DNA of 58,230 bases from Clostridia bacterium (GCA_017622085.1 JAGARU010000010.1:1-58230), one strand, 5' to 3'; shown: positions 26,057-33,803, counted from the first letter of the stretch. Numbers and translations: made by a program. The notes: a model not told the origin generated them from the letters alone.

Positions 26057-26098
26057 GTTATGCTTGTCGGTTATCACAGAAGTGCTCCTGTGCGATTG

Positions 26099-26216
26099 AC
26101 GCTTTTTTCTTTGATACCGCAGGCACAAAGAAAAAAGCTTTGCAAAAAAGAAATGCCGTTTGCGTGGACTGCGCGTCCACACCGCGCTCGCTTTTTGAAA
26201 AAAGCGAGGCAAAAAC
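26099..26216 (-). repeat. Multi-hairpin intergenic repeat, copy B
   Basis: Reading on minus, directly after the cca stop: CTCGCTTTTT/AAAAAGCGAG, then GTGGAC/GTCCAC, then GCTTTTTTCTTTG/CAAAGAAAAAAGC with the loop TGCCTGCGGTAT. Same order and spacing as copies A, C and D with different stem sequences. It is in cca orientation and begins about 11 bases after its stop. Confidence 0.85.
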
Positions 26217-26218
26217 TT

Positions 26219-27541
26219 TTATTGCTTGGCAAGAAAAGCCAGAAGGGCATCCTTTTCATTTTTCACATGCTCCGAGAGGACGGCGTCGAGGAGGGTGCGG
26301 AGGGTATCGCCGATGGCGCGGCCTTGGTAGCCGAGAGCCATTAAGTCGTGGCCGTTGACGGCCAGCTTGCCGACGGAGAGGCATTCCTCGTCTGTGCAAA
26401 TTTCCCGGGCAATGGTCTCCAAGGCGTCATAATGCTTCAAGCGATCCCGGAGCCAATCGGCCTGGCCCATGCAATCGGCGCGCTGGAGTGCCAAAAGACG
26501 GAAGAAGCGTTCCGTCCCAAGCTTAGCCATCTTACGGCGGACGGCGCGCTTATCCTCCTCAATGGGGCCATCGTGATGGCGTACCAGGAGGGTAACCTCC
26601 TCCGTGGTATGATTATCGTACCGCAAGCGGTGGAGGATCGTGTCGGCCATTTCCGCACTTCGAGTGGCGTGGCCGTAAAAATGACCAACGCCTTCCCCAT
26701 CCAGCGAAAAGCAGGACGGCTTACCAACGTCGTGGAGAAGCGCCGCCAAGCGTAGAATCGGCTCGGCCGGGGCGGCATCCACCACGGCGGCGATGTGGTC
26801 GAGAACGTTATATTTATGATGGTAATTGTGCTGATCAAAGCCTACGGCCGGCAAAAGCTCCGGCAGAAACACACCAAGCACGGACGGATATTCCCGCAGG
26901 ATGGCGCCGGCGCGAGCACCGGTCAGCAGACGGGTCAGCTCCGATGCGATCCGTTCCACAGACACCATAGCAATGCGGGGGGCGCAAGCGCGGAGGGCGT
27001 TCTCCGTTGCCTTGTCGATATCAAAATCCAGAACGGAGGAGAAGCGCAGGGCGCGCAGGATGCGGAGGGCATCCTCCTCAAAGCGACGTTGGGGCTCGCC
27101 CACGCAACGGATGATCCGACGGGCAAGATCCTCCCGGCCGCCAAATTGATCCACCAAGCCGCGAACGGGGTGATAGGCCATGGCGTTGACGGTAAAATCT
27201 CTTCGGGCAAGGTCCTCCACAAGGGAGCAACCGAAGGTGACGGCATCCGGATGGCGGCCGTCCGCATAGCCGGTCTCCGAGCGATAGGTGGTGATCTCGA
27301 TGGGGTTGCGATCCACAAGAACCGTAACTGTGCCGTGCTTAATGCCCGTTTCGATGACGGGGCAGCCGACAAAGGCCGCCTTAACGGCCTCGGGCGGGGC
27401 GCTTGTGGTAACGTCGATATCGTTCAAGGGGCGGCCGAGCAGGGCGTCGCGGACACATCCGCCTACGGCGTAGGCTTCATAGCCGCGGTTCTCCAAGGTG
27501 AAAATCGCCCTCTCCGCCCATTCGGGCAGACGGATCTCCAT
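26219..27541 (-). CDS. cca: CCA-adding tRNA nucleotidyltransferase with HD domain
   Basis: 440 residues. It adds or repairs the 3' CCA end of tRNA. The class II nucleotidyltransferase head shows GGCVRDALLGRPLNDIDVTT (27-46, metal-binding D41/D43), followed by RRDFTVNAMAYHP and the EEDALRILRALRF body motif. An HD-type segment (LAALLHDVGKPSC, GHFYGHATRSAEMAD) follows from about residue 250, as in the long bacterial subgroup. Its ATG overlaps the DUF896 stop by one base (TAATG), so the two are translationally coupled. Last gene of a four-gene operon beginning with the pseudouridine synthase. Confidence 0.96.
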   Translation of the reverse strand: MEIRLPEWAERAIFTLENRGYEAYAVGGCVRDALLGRPLNDIDVTTSAPPEAVKAAFVGCPVIETGIKHGTVTVLVDRNPIEITTYRSETGYADGRHPDAVTFGCSLVEDLARRDFTVNAMAYHPVRGLVDQFGGREDLARRIIRCVGEPQRRFEEDALRILRALRFSSVLDFDIDKATENALRACAPRIAMVSVERIASELTRLLTGARAGAILREYPSVLGVFLPELLPAVGFDQHNYHHKYNVLDHIAAVVDAAPAEPILRLAALLHDVGKPSCFSLDGEGVGHFYGHATRSAEMADTILHRLRYDNHTTEEVTLLVRHHDGPIEEDKRAVRRKMAKLGTERFFRLLALQRADCMGQADWLRDRLKHYDALETIAREICTDEECLSVGKLAVNGHDLMALGYQGRAIGDTLRTLLDAVLSEHVKNEKDALLAFLAKQ

Positions 27542-27747
27542 TATTTACCCTGTCTTTTCAGCTTTTCCTTGCTTCCGTCGGGGCGCTCGATGTAGGTGTT
27601 ATCGAGAATGCCGCCGAAGGACTGGCGGAATTCCTGCAGGAACTCCTCCCGGAGCACCTTGCGCTCAGCCAGCTCCTCCTCGGTCAGGGGGCGCTCCTTT
27701 ACGATTTTGGCAAGTTCGTTGATTCGGTCAAGCTTGTTCTGTTCCAT
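27541..27747 (-). CDS. DUF896 (UPF0291, YnzC-like) small protein
   Basis: 68 residues, a two-helix hairpin family found across Bacillota: KLDRINELAKIVKERPLTEEELAERKVLR is followed by LREEFLQEFRQSFGGILDNTYIERPDG. Function is unknown; the Bacillus homologue YnzC belongs to a LexA-controlled operon, but no LexA site is evident here. It lies between the lipoprotein gene (11 bases upstream) and cca (one-base overlap). Confidence 0.9.
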   Translation of the reverse strand: MEQNKLDRINELAKIVKERPLTEEELAERKVLREEFLQEFRQSFGGILDNTYIERPDGSKEKLKRQGK

Positions 27748-27758
27748 ATCTATCTTCC

Positions 27759-28220
27759 TTACTTATTTTGATCAAATTCGGGCAGACACACCTTGCAAGG
27801 GGTGTTGTCCTCGGTAAATTCAGCCGTTCCTACAACCTCTCGGCGGTTTTCCTCCTTGATCCGATCCACGTAGTGGCAGGAGGGCAGATGGAACTTGCCG
27901 GTGCTGATGCTGATGACGAACCGGGTGGTGTTCCAATCAATAGGAGCGGTGGTTTGCGCCGGAGTTGTTTCGATCGGCGTGGTAACGGCAGGCGTAGTAG
28001 CCGCAGGAGTTGTTGCGGAGGGAGTCGTTGCAGGAGTGCTGGCCGCAGGAGTGGTGGCCGCAGGGGCGGTTGCCGTCGGGGTAGTATCCGTCGGGGTTGT
28101 GGGCAAAGGCGCAGTGGTGCCGTTTTGCACAATGATCACCATGTCGGGGTCATAGGGCGAGCAGGCAGCCAAGAGCACAAGCAAGGCCACGGTCAATGCG
28201 AGGGCTACGGCTCGTTTCAC
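27759..28220 (-). CDS. Lipoprotein with Thr/Pro linker and cysteine-rich C-terminal domain
   Basis: 153 residues from the GTG at 28220, chosen because GGAGG lies seven bases upstream and the signal peptide then begins correctly. A lipobox L-L-A-A-C at about residues 16-20 predicts lipid anchoring outside the cell. A threonine/alanine/proline repeat linker (about 34-95) follows, then a compact C-terminal domain F-H-L-P-S-C-H-Y...P-C-K-V-C (about 110-150), the H-x3-C...C-x2-C pattern seen in small zinc-binding domains at the ends of secreted nucleases and Ada-type proteins. The GTG overlaps the stop of the upstream pseudouridine synthase (GTGA). Function unknown. Confidence 0.82.
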   Translation of the reverse strand: MKRAVALALTVALLVLLAACSPYDPDMVIIVQNGTTAPLPTTPTDTTPTATAPAATTPAASTPATTPSATTPAATTPAVTTPIETTPAQTTAPIDWNTTRFVISISTGKFHLPSCHYVDRIKEENRREVVGTAEFTEDNTPCKVCLPEFDQNK

Positions 28221-28891
28221 GGTAACACCTCCAAAAGCGGTGAAATTTCGCTCCACGGACTGTCCGCGGAAGAAGGCTTGGCGGAAAAGGTTACCCGTTC
28301 CCCACTTGCGGGGTCAAAGAAGGACAGGCTCCGCAGAAAGAGGCCGATAGACGCGCCGTTATCCGAGCCGCCGTACTTGCCGTCGCCCACCAAGGGGTGC
28401 TTGCGGGAAGAAAACTGCACGCGGATCTGGTGCGTCCGTCCGGTAACCAAGTGGACACGCACCAAGGTGGCGGGACCGTACTTGGTTTCGGCCCGGCCAA
28501 CGGTTTCATAGGTGAGGATGGCCTCCTTGGCGCCCTTGCGCTCCTTTTTGATCACGTAGCTTTTATTTTTCCGGGCATCCTTAAAGAGAAAATCACGGAG
28601 CTCGGCGGCGGGGGCTTCGGGGGTGCCGTGCACCAGGGCGATGTATTCCTTTTCCATCCGTCGATCGGTGACCTGTGCGGTGAGGTTGGCGGCGGCGCGC
28701 TTGGTTTTAGCGTAGACGGCAACGCCGCCAACGCCTGTATCCAGGCGGTGAATGGGATAGACCGGGGCGCCTGACTGCTCGGCGAGCAGATTCACCATGC
28801 CCGGCATTCCCGAGCGTGATTCCTCCGAGAGGACGCCGCAGGGCTTGATGCAGACGGTATAATCGCGGGTTTCCCGCAGAATTTCGATCAC
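28217..28891 (-). CDS. RluA-family RNA pseudouridine synthase
   Basis: 224 residues. It converts a specific uridine in rRNA or tRNA to pseudouridine. HRLDTGVGGVAVYAKT (48-63) carries the catalytic D51, and the C-terminal VHLVTGRTHQIRVQFSS is the other conserved motif. No S4 domain is present, so it is of the short RluA/RluC catalytic type; the target base cannot be predicted. Starts with GTG behind GGAGGAG. First gene of the operon rluA-lipoprotein-DUF896-cca. Confidence 0.93.
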   Translation of the reverse strand: MIEILRETRDYTVCIKPCGVLSEESRSGMPGMVNLLAEQSGAPVYPIHRLDTGVGGVAVYAKTKRAAANLTAQVTDRRMEKEYIALVHGTPEAPAAELRDFLFKDARKNKSYVIKKERKGAKEAILTYETVGRAETKYGPATLVRVHLVTGRTHQIRVQFSSRKHPLVGDGKYGGSDNGASIGLFLRSLSFFDPASGERVTFSAKPSSADSPWSEISPLLEVLP

Positions 28892-28921
28892 GGCAGGCTC
28901 CTCCCTTTCCTTCTCTTTGGC

Positions 28922-28949
28922 ACTATCTTACCATATTTTCATCCGTCAA
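28922..28949 (-). promoter_or_regulatory. Probable promoter of the rluA-cca operon
   Basis: On minus: TTGACG, 16 bp, GATAGT; weaker than its divergent neighbour. Confidence 0.5.
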
Positions 28950-28972
28950 GCAAGGGCTGGCGAAAAAATCTC

Positions 28973-29001
28973 TTGACAATTCTCGCCCCATATATTATAA
29001 T
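28973..29001 (+). promoter_or_regulatory. Promoter of the tyrosine T-box leader
   Basis: TTGACA, 17 bp, TATAAT: perfect consensus. Transcription starts near 29008. Confidence 0.93.
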
Positions 29002-29007
29002 GGTAGG

Positions 29008-29262
29008 GCTATGACGGGATCAAGTAGCCGTTTATCCCGTGCGAACAGAAAGTGGCCGGTGGATGAGAGGCGCACGCACACAAACGGTGAATACCTCCCT
29101 GAGCTTCGTACCGAAGGCGTTTTCCGCTGGGTAGGCTACGACGGTGCGGCCGTTATCCCGCCGAGCTTTGGCTCACTGAGGCGCATTTTTGCGTAAATCA
29201 AGGTGGTACCGTGATTTTTTCACCCTTGAACCGTTTTGGCGGTTCCGGGGTGTTTTATTTTT
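29008..29262 (+). ncRNA. T-box leader, tyrosine-type
   Basis: A 250-nt leader with the diagnostic T-box bulge sequence AAGGTGGTACCG (29200-29211) followed by the mutually exclusive terminator CACCC...GGGGTG-TTTTATTTTT (29221-29262). The first stem region carries GTGCG/CGCAC (29038-29075) and the sequence GGTGAATACCTCC (about 29085-29097), whose TAC would be a tyrosine specifier codon, agreeing with tyrS in the transcript. Uncharged tRNA-Tyr is expected to stabilise the antiterminator. The specifier position was placed by eye. Confidence 0.88.
29221..29262 (+). terminator. T-box regulated terminator
   Basis: CACCCTTGAACCG / CGGTTCCGGGGTG imperfect stem with T-rich tail, the off state of the T-box. 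Confidence 0.88.
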
Positions 29263-29292
29263 CTCGCGAACACCGCAGAAAGGGGAAAGGTC

Positions 29293-29742
29293 GTGGCAAA
29301 GACAGAAGTAATTCTCACAAATATGTGTATGGTTTACAAGGACGGCAAGGTTCTCGTCCAGGATCGATTGGATCCCAAATGGAAAGGCATTACCTTCCCT
29401 GGCGGCCACGTTGAGAAAAACGAATCCTTTACCGATGCCGTCATCCGAGAGGTTTGGGAAGAGACCGGCCTTACGATCTCGTCACCGCAACTGTGCGGCA
29501 TCAAAAGCTGGCCAAGAGAAGACGGAAGTCGCTACATCGTCCTTTTCTATAAAACAGATCAATTCACGGGAGAGCTGATTTCCTCATCGGAAGGCGAGGT
29601 CTTTTGGGCCGACATGGATACGCTGACCGAATTGTCCCTCGCCAGTGATATGGAGGACATGCTTAAAGTATTTCTGGACGATTCTCTCAGCGAATTCTAT
29701 TATTACCGGGATGGCGACACCTGGAAATACGTATTAAAGTAG
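29293..29742 (+). CDS. NUDIX hydrolase (8-oxo-dGTP diphosphatase-like)
   Basis: 149 residues from the GTG at 29293, which follows GAAAGGGGAAAGG; the ATG at 29236 lies inside the T-box terminator and is rejected. The Nudix box is complete at about 37-60: G-G-H-V-E-K-N-E-S-F, then R-E-V-W-E-E-T-G-L. The family hydrolyses nucleoside diphosphate-X compounds, including oxidised dGTP. Its unusual feature is context: it lies between a tyrosine T-box and tyrS, so it should respond to tyrosine supply. Substrate unknown. Confidence 0.9.
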   Translation: MAKTEVILTNMCMVYKDGKVLVQDRLDPKWKGITFPGGHVEKNESFTDAVIREVWEETGLTISSPQLCGIKSWPREDGSRYIVLFYKTDQFTGELISSSEGEVFWADMDTLTELSLASDMEDMLKVFLDDSLSEFYYYRDGDTWKYVLK

Positions 29743-29776
29743 TTAAATTTTTGGTATTATTAGGAGATATTTTATT

Positions 29777-30997
29777 ATGGGAATTTATGAAGAATTGGTA
29801 GCCCGCGGCCTGATCGCTCAGGTTACCGACGAAAACGAGATCAAGGAGCTGGTCAACAACGGCAAGGCCACCTTCTACATCGGCTTTGACCCCACCGCAG
29901 ACTCTCTGCACGTGGGTCACTTTATGGCGCTCTGCCTGATGAAGCGTCTGCAGATGGCCGGCAACCGCCCCATCGCCCTGATCGGCGGCGGCACGGCAAT
30001 GATCGGCGACCCCTCCGGCCGTACCGATATGCGCTCGATGATGACAAAGGAAACCATTCAGCACAACTGCGATTGCTTCAAGCACCAGATGGAACGCTTT
30101 ATCGAGTTTGGCGAGGGCAAGGCACAGATGGTGAACAACGCCGACTGGTTGCTTGGCCTGAACTACGTGGACGTGCTCCGCGAGGTTGGTGCTTGCTTCT
30201 CTGTTAACAACATGCTTCGCGCCGAGTGCTACAAGCAGAGAATGGAAAAGGGCCTTTCCTTCCTTGAATTCAACTACATGATCATGCAGTCCTACGACTT
30301 CTACCACCTGTACCAGAACTACGGCTGCAATATGCAGTTCGGCGGCAACGACCAGTGGTCCAATATGCTGGGCGGTACGGAGCTGATCCGCCGCAAGCTG
30401 GGCAAGGATGCTCATGCTATGACCATTACCCTGCTCCTCAACTCCGAGGGCAAGAAGATGGGTAAGACCGCCAAGGGTGCGGTTTGGCTGGATCCGAACA
30501 AGACCTCTCCCTTTGAGTTCTACCAGTACTGGAGAAACGTGGAGGACGCCGACGTTCTGAAGTTCATCCGTATGTTGACCTTCCTGCCGCTTGAAGAGAT
30601 CGACGCGATGGACAAGTGGGAAGGCAGTCAGCTGAACCGCGCAAAGGAGATCCTGGCTTACGAGCTGACCAAGCTGGTACACGGCGAGGACGAGGCAAAC
30701 AAGGCGCAGGATGCCGCAAAGGCGTTGTTCGGCGCCGGCGGTGCTTCGGAAAATACTCCCGCCTTCACCTTGGCAGACGAGGACTTTGTGGACGGCTCCA
30801 TCGACATTCTCACAATGCTGGTTAAGTCCGGCATGACGCCCTCCAAGTCCGAGGCAAGACGTGCCGTGGAACAGGGCGGCGTAACCGTGGATGGCGAAAA
30901 GGTGACCAATATCAAGGCAACCTTTACAAAGGATGCCTTCGCAAACGGCCTTCTCGTAAAGCGCGGAAAGAAGAACTTCCTTAAGTTTACTGTATGA
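29777..30997 (+). CDS. tyrS: Tyrosyl-tRNA synthetase
   Basis: 406 residues. It charges tRNA-Tyr. The class I signature is FDPTADSLHVGHFM (HVGH at 45-48), and the second motif is S-E-G-K-K-M-G-K-T (about 226-234), the KMGKT variant usual for bacterial TyrRS. Tyrosine-site residues YDFYHLYQNYG and GGNDQWSNM are present. A C-terminal S4 RNA-binding domain covers about 340-406 (SGMTPSKSEARRAVEQGGV). AGGAGA lies before the start. Co-transcribed with the NUDIX gene under T-box control. Confidence 0.97.
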   Translation: MGIYEELVARGLIAQVTDENEIKELVNNGKATFYIGFDPTADSLHVGHFMALCLMKRLQMAGNRPIALIGGGTAMIGDPSGRTDMRSMMTKETIQHNCDCFKHQMERFIEFGEGKAQMVNNADWLLGLNYVDVLREVGACFSVNNMLRAECYKQRMEKGLSFLEFNYMIMQSYDFYHLYQNYGCNMQFGGNDQWSNMLGGTELIRRKLGKDAHAMTITLLLNSEGKKMGKTAKGAVWLDPNKTSPFEFYQYWRNVEDADVLKFIRMLTFLPLEEIDAMDKWEGSQLNRAKEILAYELTKLVHGEDEANKAQDAAKALFGAGGASENTPAFTLADEDFVDGSIDILTMLVKSGMTPSKSEARRAVEQGGVTVDGEKVTNIKATFTKDAFANGLLVKRGKKNFLKFTV

Positions 30998-31003
30998 ATA
31001 TAA

Positions 31004-31042
31004 GCAGGGGGCCTTTCTTTCCCAAAAGAAAGGCCCCCTGTT
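31004..31042 (+). terminator. Intrinsic terminator of tyrS
   Basis: CAGGGGGCCTTTCTTT / AAAGAAAGGCCCCCTG, a very long GC-rich stem, with a TTAGTTTT tail. It is the first hairpin of repeat copy C; copy D at 57473 has the same design. Confidence 0.9.
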
Positions 31043-31160
31043 AGTTTTCGTCCACCTTTTTTAAAAGGTGGTGCGGGTGTGGGGCGCAGAGCCCCACGGA
31101 AACGGCGTTTTTTTGCCAAGCTTTTTTCTTTGCGCCTGCGGACACAAAGAAAAAAGCGTC
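31043..31160 (+). repeat. Multi-hairpin intergenic repeat, copy C
   Basis: CCACCTTTT/AAAAGGTGG (31052-31071), GTGGGGC/GCCCCAC (31079-31097), spacer GGAAACGGCGTTTTTTTGCC, and GCTTTTTTCTTTG/CAAAGAAAAAAGC (31120-31157) with the loop CGCCTGCGGACA. It directly follows the tyrS terminator in the same orientation. The rest of the 30998-31621 gap is AT-rich and holds one more hairpin at 31248. Confidence 0.88.
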
Positions 31161-31247
31161 AAACAACACGCGCCCGCACAGTTCCCCCGCCCGTTTCCCG
31201 ATTGAATTGCGCAAAAACATTCCATTTCCCCCACAAGCTCACAAAAG

Positions 31248-31298
31248 GAAGTCATCACAACGCCGAACCATTGCGGCTTTGTGATGATTTTCTTTTCT
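31248..31298 (+). terminator. Isolated hairpin with T-rich tail
   Basis: CATCACAA-CGCCG / CGGC-TTTGTGATG with an AACCATTG loop, followed by ATTTTCTTTT. No gene precedes it; possibly the remains of a terminator or the end of a small RNA. I see no ORF or promoter that explains it. Confidence 0.4.
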
Positions 31299-31621
31299 AT
31301 TGCACAAAAACACAACTCAAGTTTTGTGCATTCATACAAAGTCATGATCGTATTGAAGAAAAAGGCCTCAAAAAACACTTATATATAGTAAAGGGCTCCG
31401 ATGGGTAACTTTTAAAACCAAGAGGTTTCTTCCGGGCCTTTAACGGATAAAATCAACATATTGCCGGATTTCCCCCAAGCATGTTTTATTGTTTCTAGTT
31501 TATTCAAACATTCTTAATAAGATTTTGATGATTTTTGTGGTGTTATTTGTTAAAATATACTTAAAAGGGAAAGTTATTCCTGTATATAAATATCCGCTGA
31601 CTAAGTAAAGGAGGAAATCTT

Positions 31622-32413
31622 ATGAAAAAAGTCGTTAGTATCTTGATGCTCTGCGTTTTGTTGCTCGTCACTCTTGCGGCCTGCGGTTCTGAACAAATCC
31701 CCGTTGCGGCTTCACCGGATGTAGACTATCCTCCCAAATTCCCGGAAATGGACGGCGTAGCGCCCCTGACGGAACAGCTGGTAGCTGAGATCGAGACTGC
31801 CTGGCGCAACGCCAACGGCTATGACATGAAATGGTTCAACTGGGATAACATTGTGACTCGCCATTTTGGCGTGATGTATATGGGCACAGTAAACGGCTAC
31901 GTCATTCTGCTTCAAAATAACGCGGCTGGTTATGCTTACAAGGATGGCGCGCTCTACTCGCTGACCGATGTAAGCCTTGATTCTGCCAGCGCCACCGTGA
32001 TTTCCGACCGACTTGCAGCGCTAAAGGAACAAATATCTCAAAGAACCGACTTGGACGATCCCTATGCAACGGTTCTTGGTGATCTGCCCCCCGCTCTTGA
32101 AGAATGCCCCTACAGCAGAGCCGATCTGTTGGCGGCTATTGACGCGTCCGGAGAGGACGATCCCTTCGCCAGAAGCACGTACCTTGGCACATATCACGGC
32201 TGTATTGTGTTCGTCAGCAAAAATCTTTGGGATGAATACGGTAACGGTCTGGTGGCCGGAGTAGCCTACGATCGCGGACAGGATGCGTTTTGGGTCGTGC
32301 GAAACGACGAGACCTGCACTCTGGATGAAGCCTTTCAGCGCGGGTATCTCACGGTAGACGACATCCGAACGATCATGTATTATCGGTATGGCGAGCGTGT
32401 ACCGCAGCGGTAA
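31622..32413 (+). CDS. Lipoprotein of unknown function
   Basis: 263 residues. A lipoprotein signal peptide (KKVVSILMLCVLLLVTLAAC, lipid-attached C21) is followed by a soluble, slightly acidic domain (PLTEQLVAEIETAW, HFGVMYMGTVNGYVILLQNN, later RSTYLGTYHGCIVFVSKNL). The two Y/F-G-T/V-Y/M-x-G-x-I-V-F/L stretches suggest an internal duplication. AAAGGAGG precedes the ATG. A terminator follows. No family recognised; similar stand-alone lipoproteins are common in gut Clostridia. Confidence 0.82.
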   Translation: MKKVVSILMLCVLLLVTLAACGSEQIPVAASPDVDYPPKFPEMDGVAPLTEQLVAEIETAWRNANGYDMKWFNWDNIVTRHFGVMYMGTVNGYVILLQNNAAGYAYKDGALYSLTDVSLDSASATVISDRLAALKEQISQRTDLDDPYATVLGDLPPALEECPYSRADLLAAIDASGEDDPFARSTYLGTYHGCIVFVSKNLWDEYGNGLVAGVAYDRGQDAFWVVRNDETCTLDEAFQRGYLTVDDIRTIMYYRYGERVPQR

Positions 32414-32463
32414 AGCCAAGGATAACATAAAAGAACTGCAAAAAATCCTGTCGAAAACAATAA

Positions 32464-32511
32464 AGGAAGTCATTGTGAAGCCCTGCGCTTTACAATGACT
32501 TCCTTTTTTCG
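32464..32511 (+). terminator. Intrinsic terminator of the lipoprotein gene
   Basis: AAGGAAGTCATTGT / ACAATGACTTCCTT stem, GC-containing loop, T6 tail. Confidence 0.92.
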
Positions 32512-32540
32512 AAAAAGTTGATTTTTTTGCAAAAAAGGTA

Positions 32541-32569
32541 TTGACAATCGGTTTTAAATATGATATACT
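32541..32569 (+). promoter_or_regulatory. Promoter of rplJ-rplL
   Basis: TTGACA, 17 bp, TATACT; transcription start near 32576. Confidence 0.9.
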
Positions 32570-32575
32570 CCCTGT

Positions 32576-32735
32576 GTTGATCCAAAGACAGCAGGTCATG
32601 GTAATTGCCGCAAGGCTCCCTGCCGAGGAGAGATTTCATAGAGAATATATTTTTCTTGTGATCTTTTCTTGGTGGAGTGCGCCATGAAAAGATTATTTTT
32701 TTTGCTGTCTCGCAAATAACATAGGAGGTAATCAC
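32576..32735 (+). ncRNA. Ribosomal protein L10 leader
   Basis: 160-nt leader that L10(L12)4 binds to repress its own operon. The conserved core AAAGACAGCAGGT...CTCCCTGCCGAGGAG (32583-32640) matches the known L10 leader family, with the kink-turn-like AGACAGCAGG and CCTGCCGAGG arms paired. Downstream, GATCTTTTCTTGG (about 32659-32671) pairs with CCATGAAAAGATT and is followed by a T8 run (about 32696-32703), the regulated terminator. AGGAGGT then precedes rplJ. Confidence 0.88.
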
Positions 32736-32736
32736 A

Positions 32737-33267
32737 ATGCCCAGCAACAAAATTCTTGAAGAAAAGAAAGCCGTCGTTGCCAACCTTGCTGAGAAGATCA
32801 AGAATGCTCAGGCCGGCGTTGTCGTTCAGTATCAGGGTATCACTGTAGAAGACGACACCAAGCTTCGTGCAGCGCTTCGTAAGGCAGGCGTTGAATACAT
32901 GGTTATTAAGAACACTCTTATCGGCAGAGCTTGCGAGGAAGTCGGCTACGGTGCCATCAAGGAGCATCTCCACGGCATGAATGCGATCGCAGTTAGTGCT
33001 ACCGATCCCATCGCTCCCGCGAAGATCCTCAAGGAATATGCAGATAAGATCGAGTCCTTTAAGATCAAGGCAGGTTTCATTGATAACGGCGTTATCGGTG
33101 AGGCTGAGGTAGTAACCCTCGCTGAGACCCCCTCCAAGGAAGTGCTTATCGCACGTCTTCTTGGCAGCATCCAGGGTCCCCTTTACAACCTTGCTTACGG
33201 TCTTCAGGCAATTATCGACAAGAGCGGCGAGGCCGTTCCTGCCGAGGAAGCTCCCGCCGAGGCTTAA
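32737..33267 (+). CDS. rplJ: 50S ribosomal protein L10
   Basis: 176 residues. It forms the base of the ribosomal stalk, with the N-terminus binding 23S rRNA (KKAVVANLAEKIKNAQAGVVVQYQGI and Y-M-V-I-K-N-T-L pattern) and the C-terminal helix binding L7/L12 dimers. Its alanine/glutamate-rich end (A-V-P-A-E-E-A-P-A-E-A) is typical. Preceded by AGGAGG and the L10 leader, and followed by rplL after 57 bases. Unusually, rplK and rplA are not upstream. Confidence 0.97.
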   Translation: MPSNKILEEKKAVVANLAEKIKNAQAGVVVQYQGITVEDDTKLRAALRKAGVEYMVIKNTLIGRACEEVGYGAIKEHLHGMNAIAVSATDPIAPAKILKEYADKIESFKIKAGFIDNGVIGEAEVVTLAETPSKEVLIARLLGSIQGPLYNLAYGLQAIIDKSGEAVPAEEAPAEA

Positions 33268-33324
33268 TTTCGGCCGCTTGACACACAAAAACATTTTAAC
33301 TTAATTTTTTAGGAGGATATTGAA

Positions 33325-33699
33325 ATGGCTAACGAAAAGTCCATCCAGATCATTGATCAGATCAAAACTCTCACCATTCTTGAACTTGCTGACCTTGTAA
33401 AGGCAATCGAAGAAGAATTCGGCGTATCCGCTGCTCCCGTAGCAGTTGCTGGCGCAGCTGCAGCTGCAGCTCCCGCTGAGGAAGAAAAGACCGAGTTCGA
33501 CGTTATCCTTGTTGAGGCTGGTGCTTCCAAGCTTAACGTTATCAAGGTTGTTCGTGAGCTCACCGGTCTCGGCCTCAAGGACGCTAAGGACCTCGTTGAG
33601 AGCGCTCCCAAGGCGATCAAGGAAGCTGTTGACAAGGCTACCGCTGAGGACGTTGCTAAGCAGCTTACCGAAGCAGGCGCTAAGGTTGAAGTTAAGTAA
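33325..33699 (+). CDS. rplL: 50S ribosomal protein L7/L12
   Basis: 124 residues. The N-terminal dimerisation helices ([20 protein letters not shown]) lead to an alanine-rich hinge (about 38-54) and the C-terminal factor-binding domain ([39 protein letters not shown]). It recruits elongation factors to the stalk. AGGAGG precedes it; a terminator follows, so rpoB is not in this unit. Confidence 0.98.
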   Translation: MANEKSIQIIDQIKTLTILELADLVKAIEEEFGVSAAPVAVAGAAAAAAPAEEEKTEFDVILVEAGASKLNVIKVVRELTGLGLKDAKDLVESAPKAIKEAVDKATAEDVAKQLTEAGAKVEVK

Positions 33700-33715
33700 T
33701 TTAACACACAACGTG

Positions 33716-33746
33716 AAAAGACCGCTCGTATGGGCGGTCTTTTTAT
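33716..33746 (+). terminator. Intrinsic terminator of rplJ-rplL
   Basis: AAAAGACCGC / GCGGTCTTTTT stem with a 7-nt loop. Confidence 0.92.
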
Positions 33747-33775
33747 TTGCCTTTTGTTCTCTTTTGTGGTACAAT
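33747..33775 (+). promoter_or_regulatory. Promoter of recG
   Basis: TTGCCT, 17 bp, TACAAT with TGG before it. Confidence 0.75.
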
Positions 33776-33803
33776 AAGAAAAATACTGTTTTCCGGAGGG
33801 CAC

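Noticed and set aside
29236..29292. Earlier ATG start for the NUDIX gene
   Set aside because: It lies within the 3' arm of the T-box terminator and has no ribosome site; the GTG at 29293 does.
31161..31621. Possible small genes in the AT-rich stretch before the lipoprotein
   Set aside because: Only a frame of 105-109 codons on each strand is open there, without ribosome sites, domains or composition typical of coding sequence.
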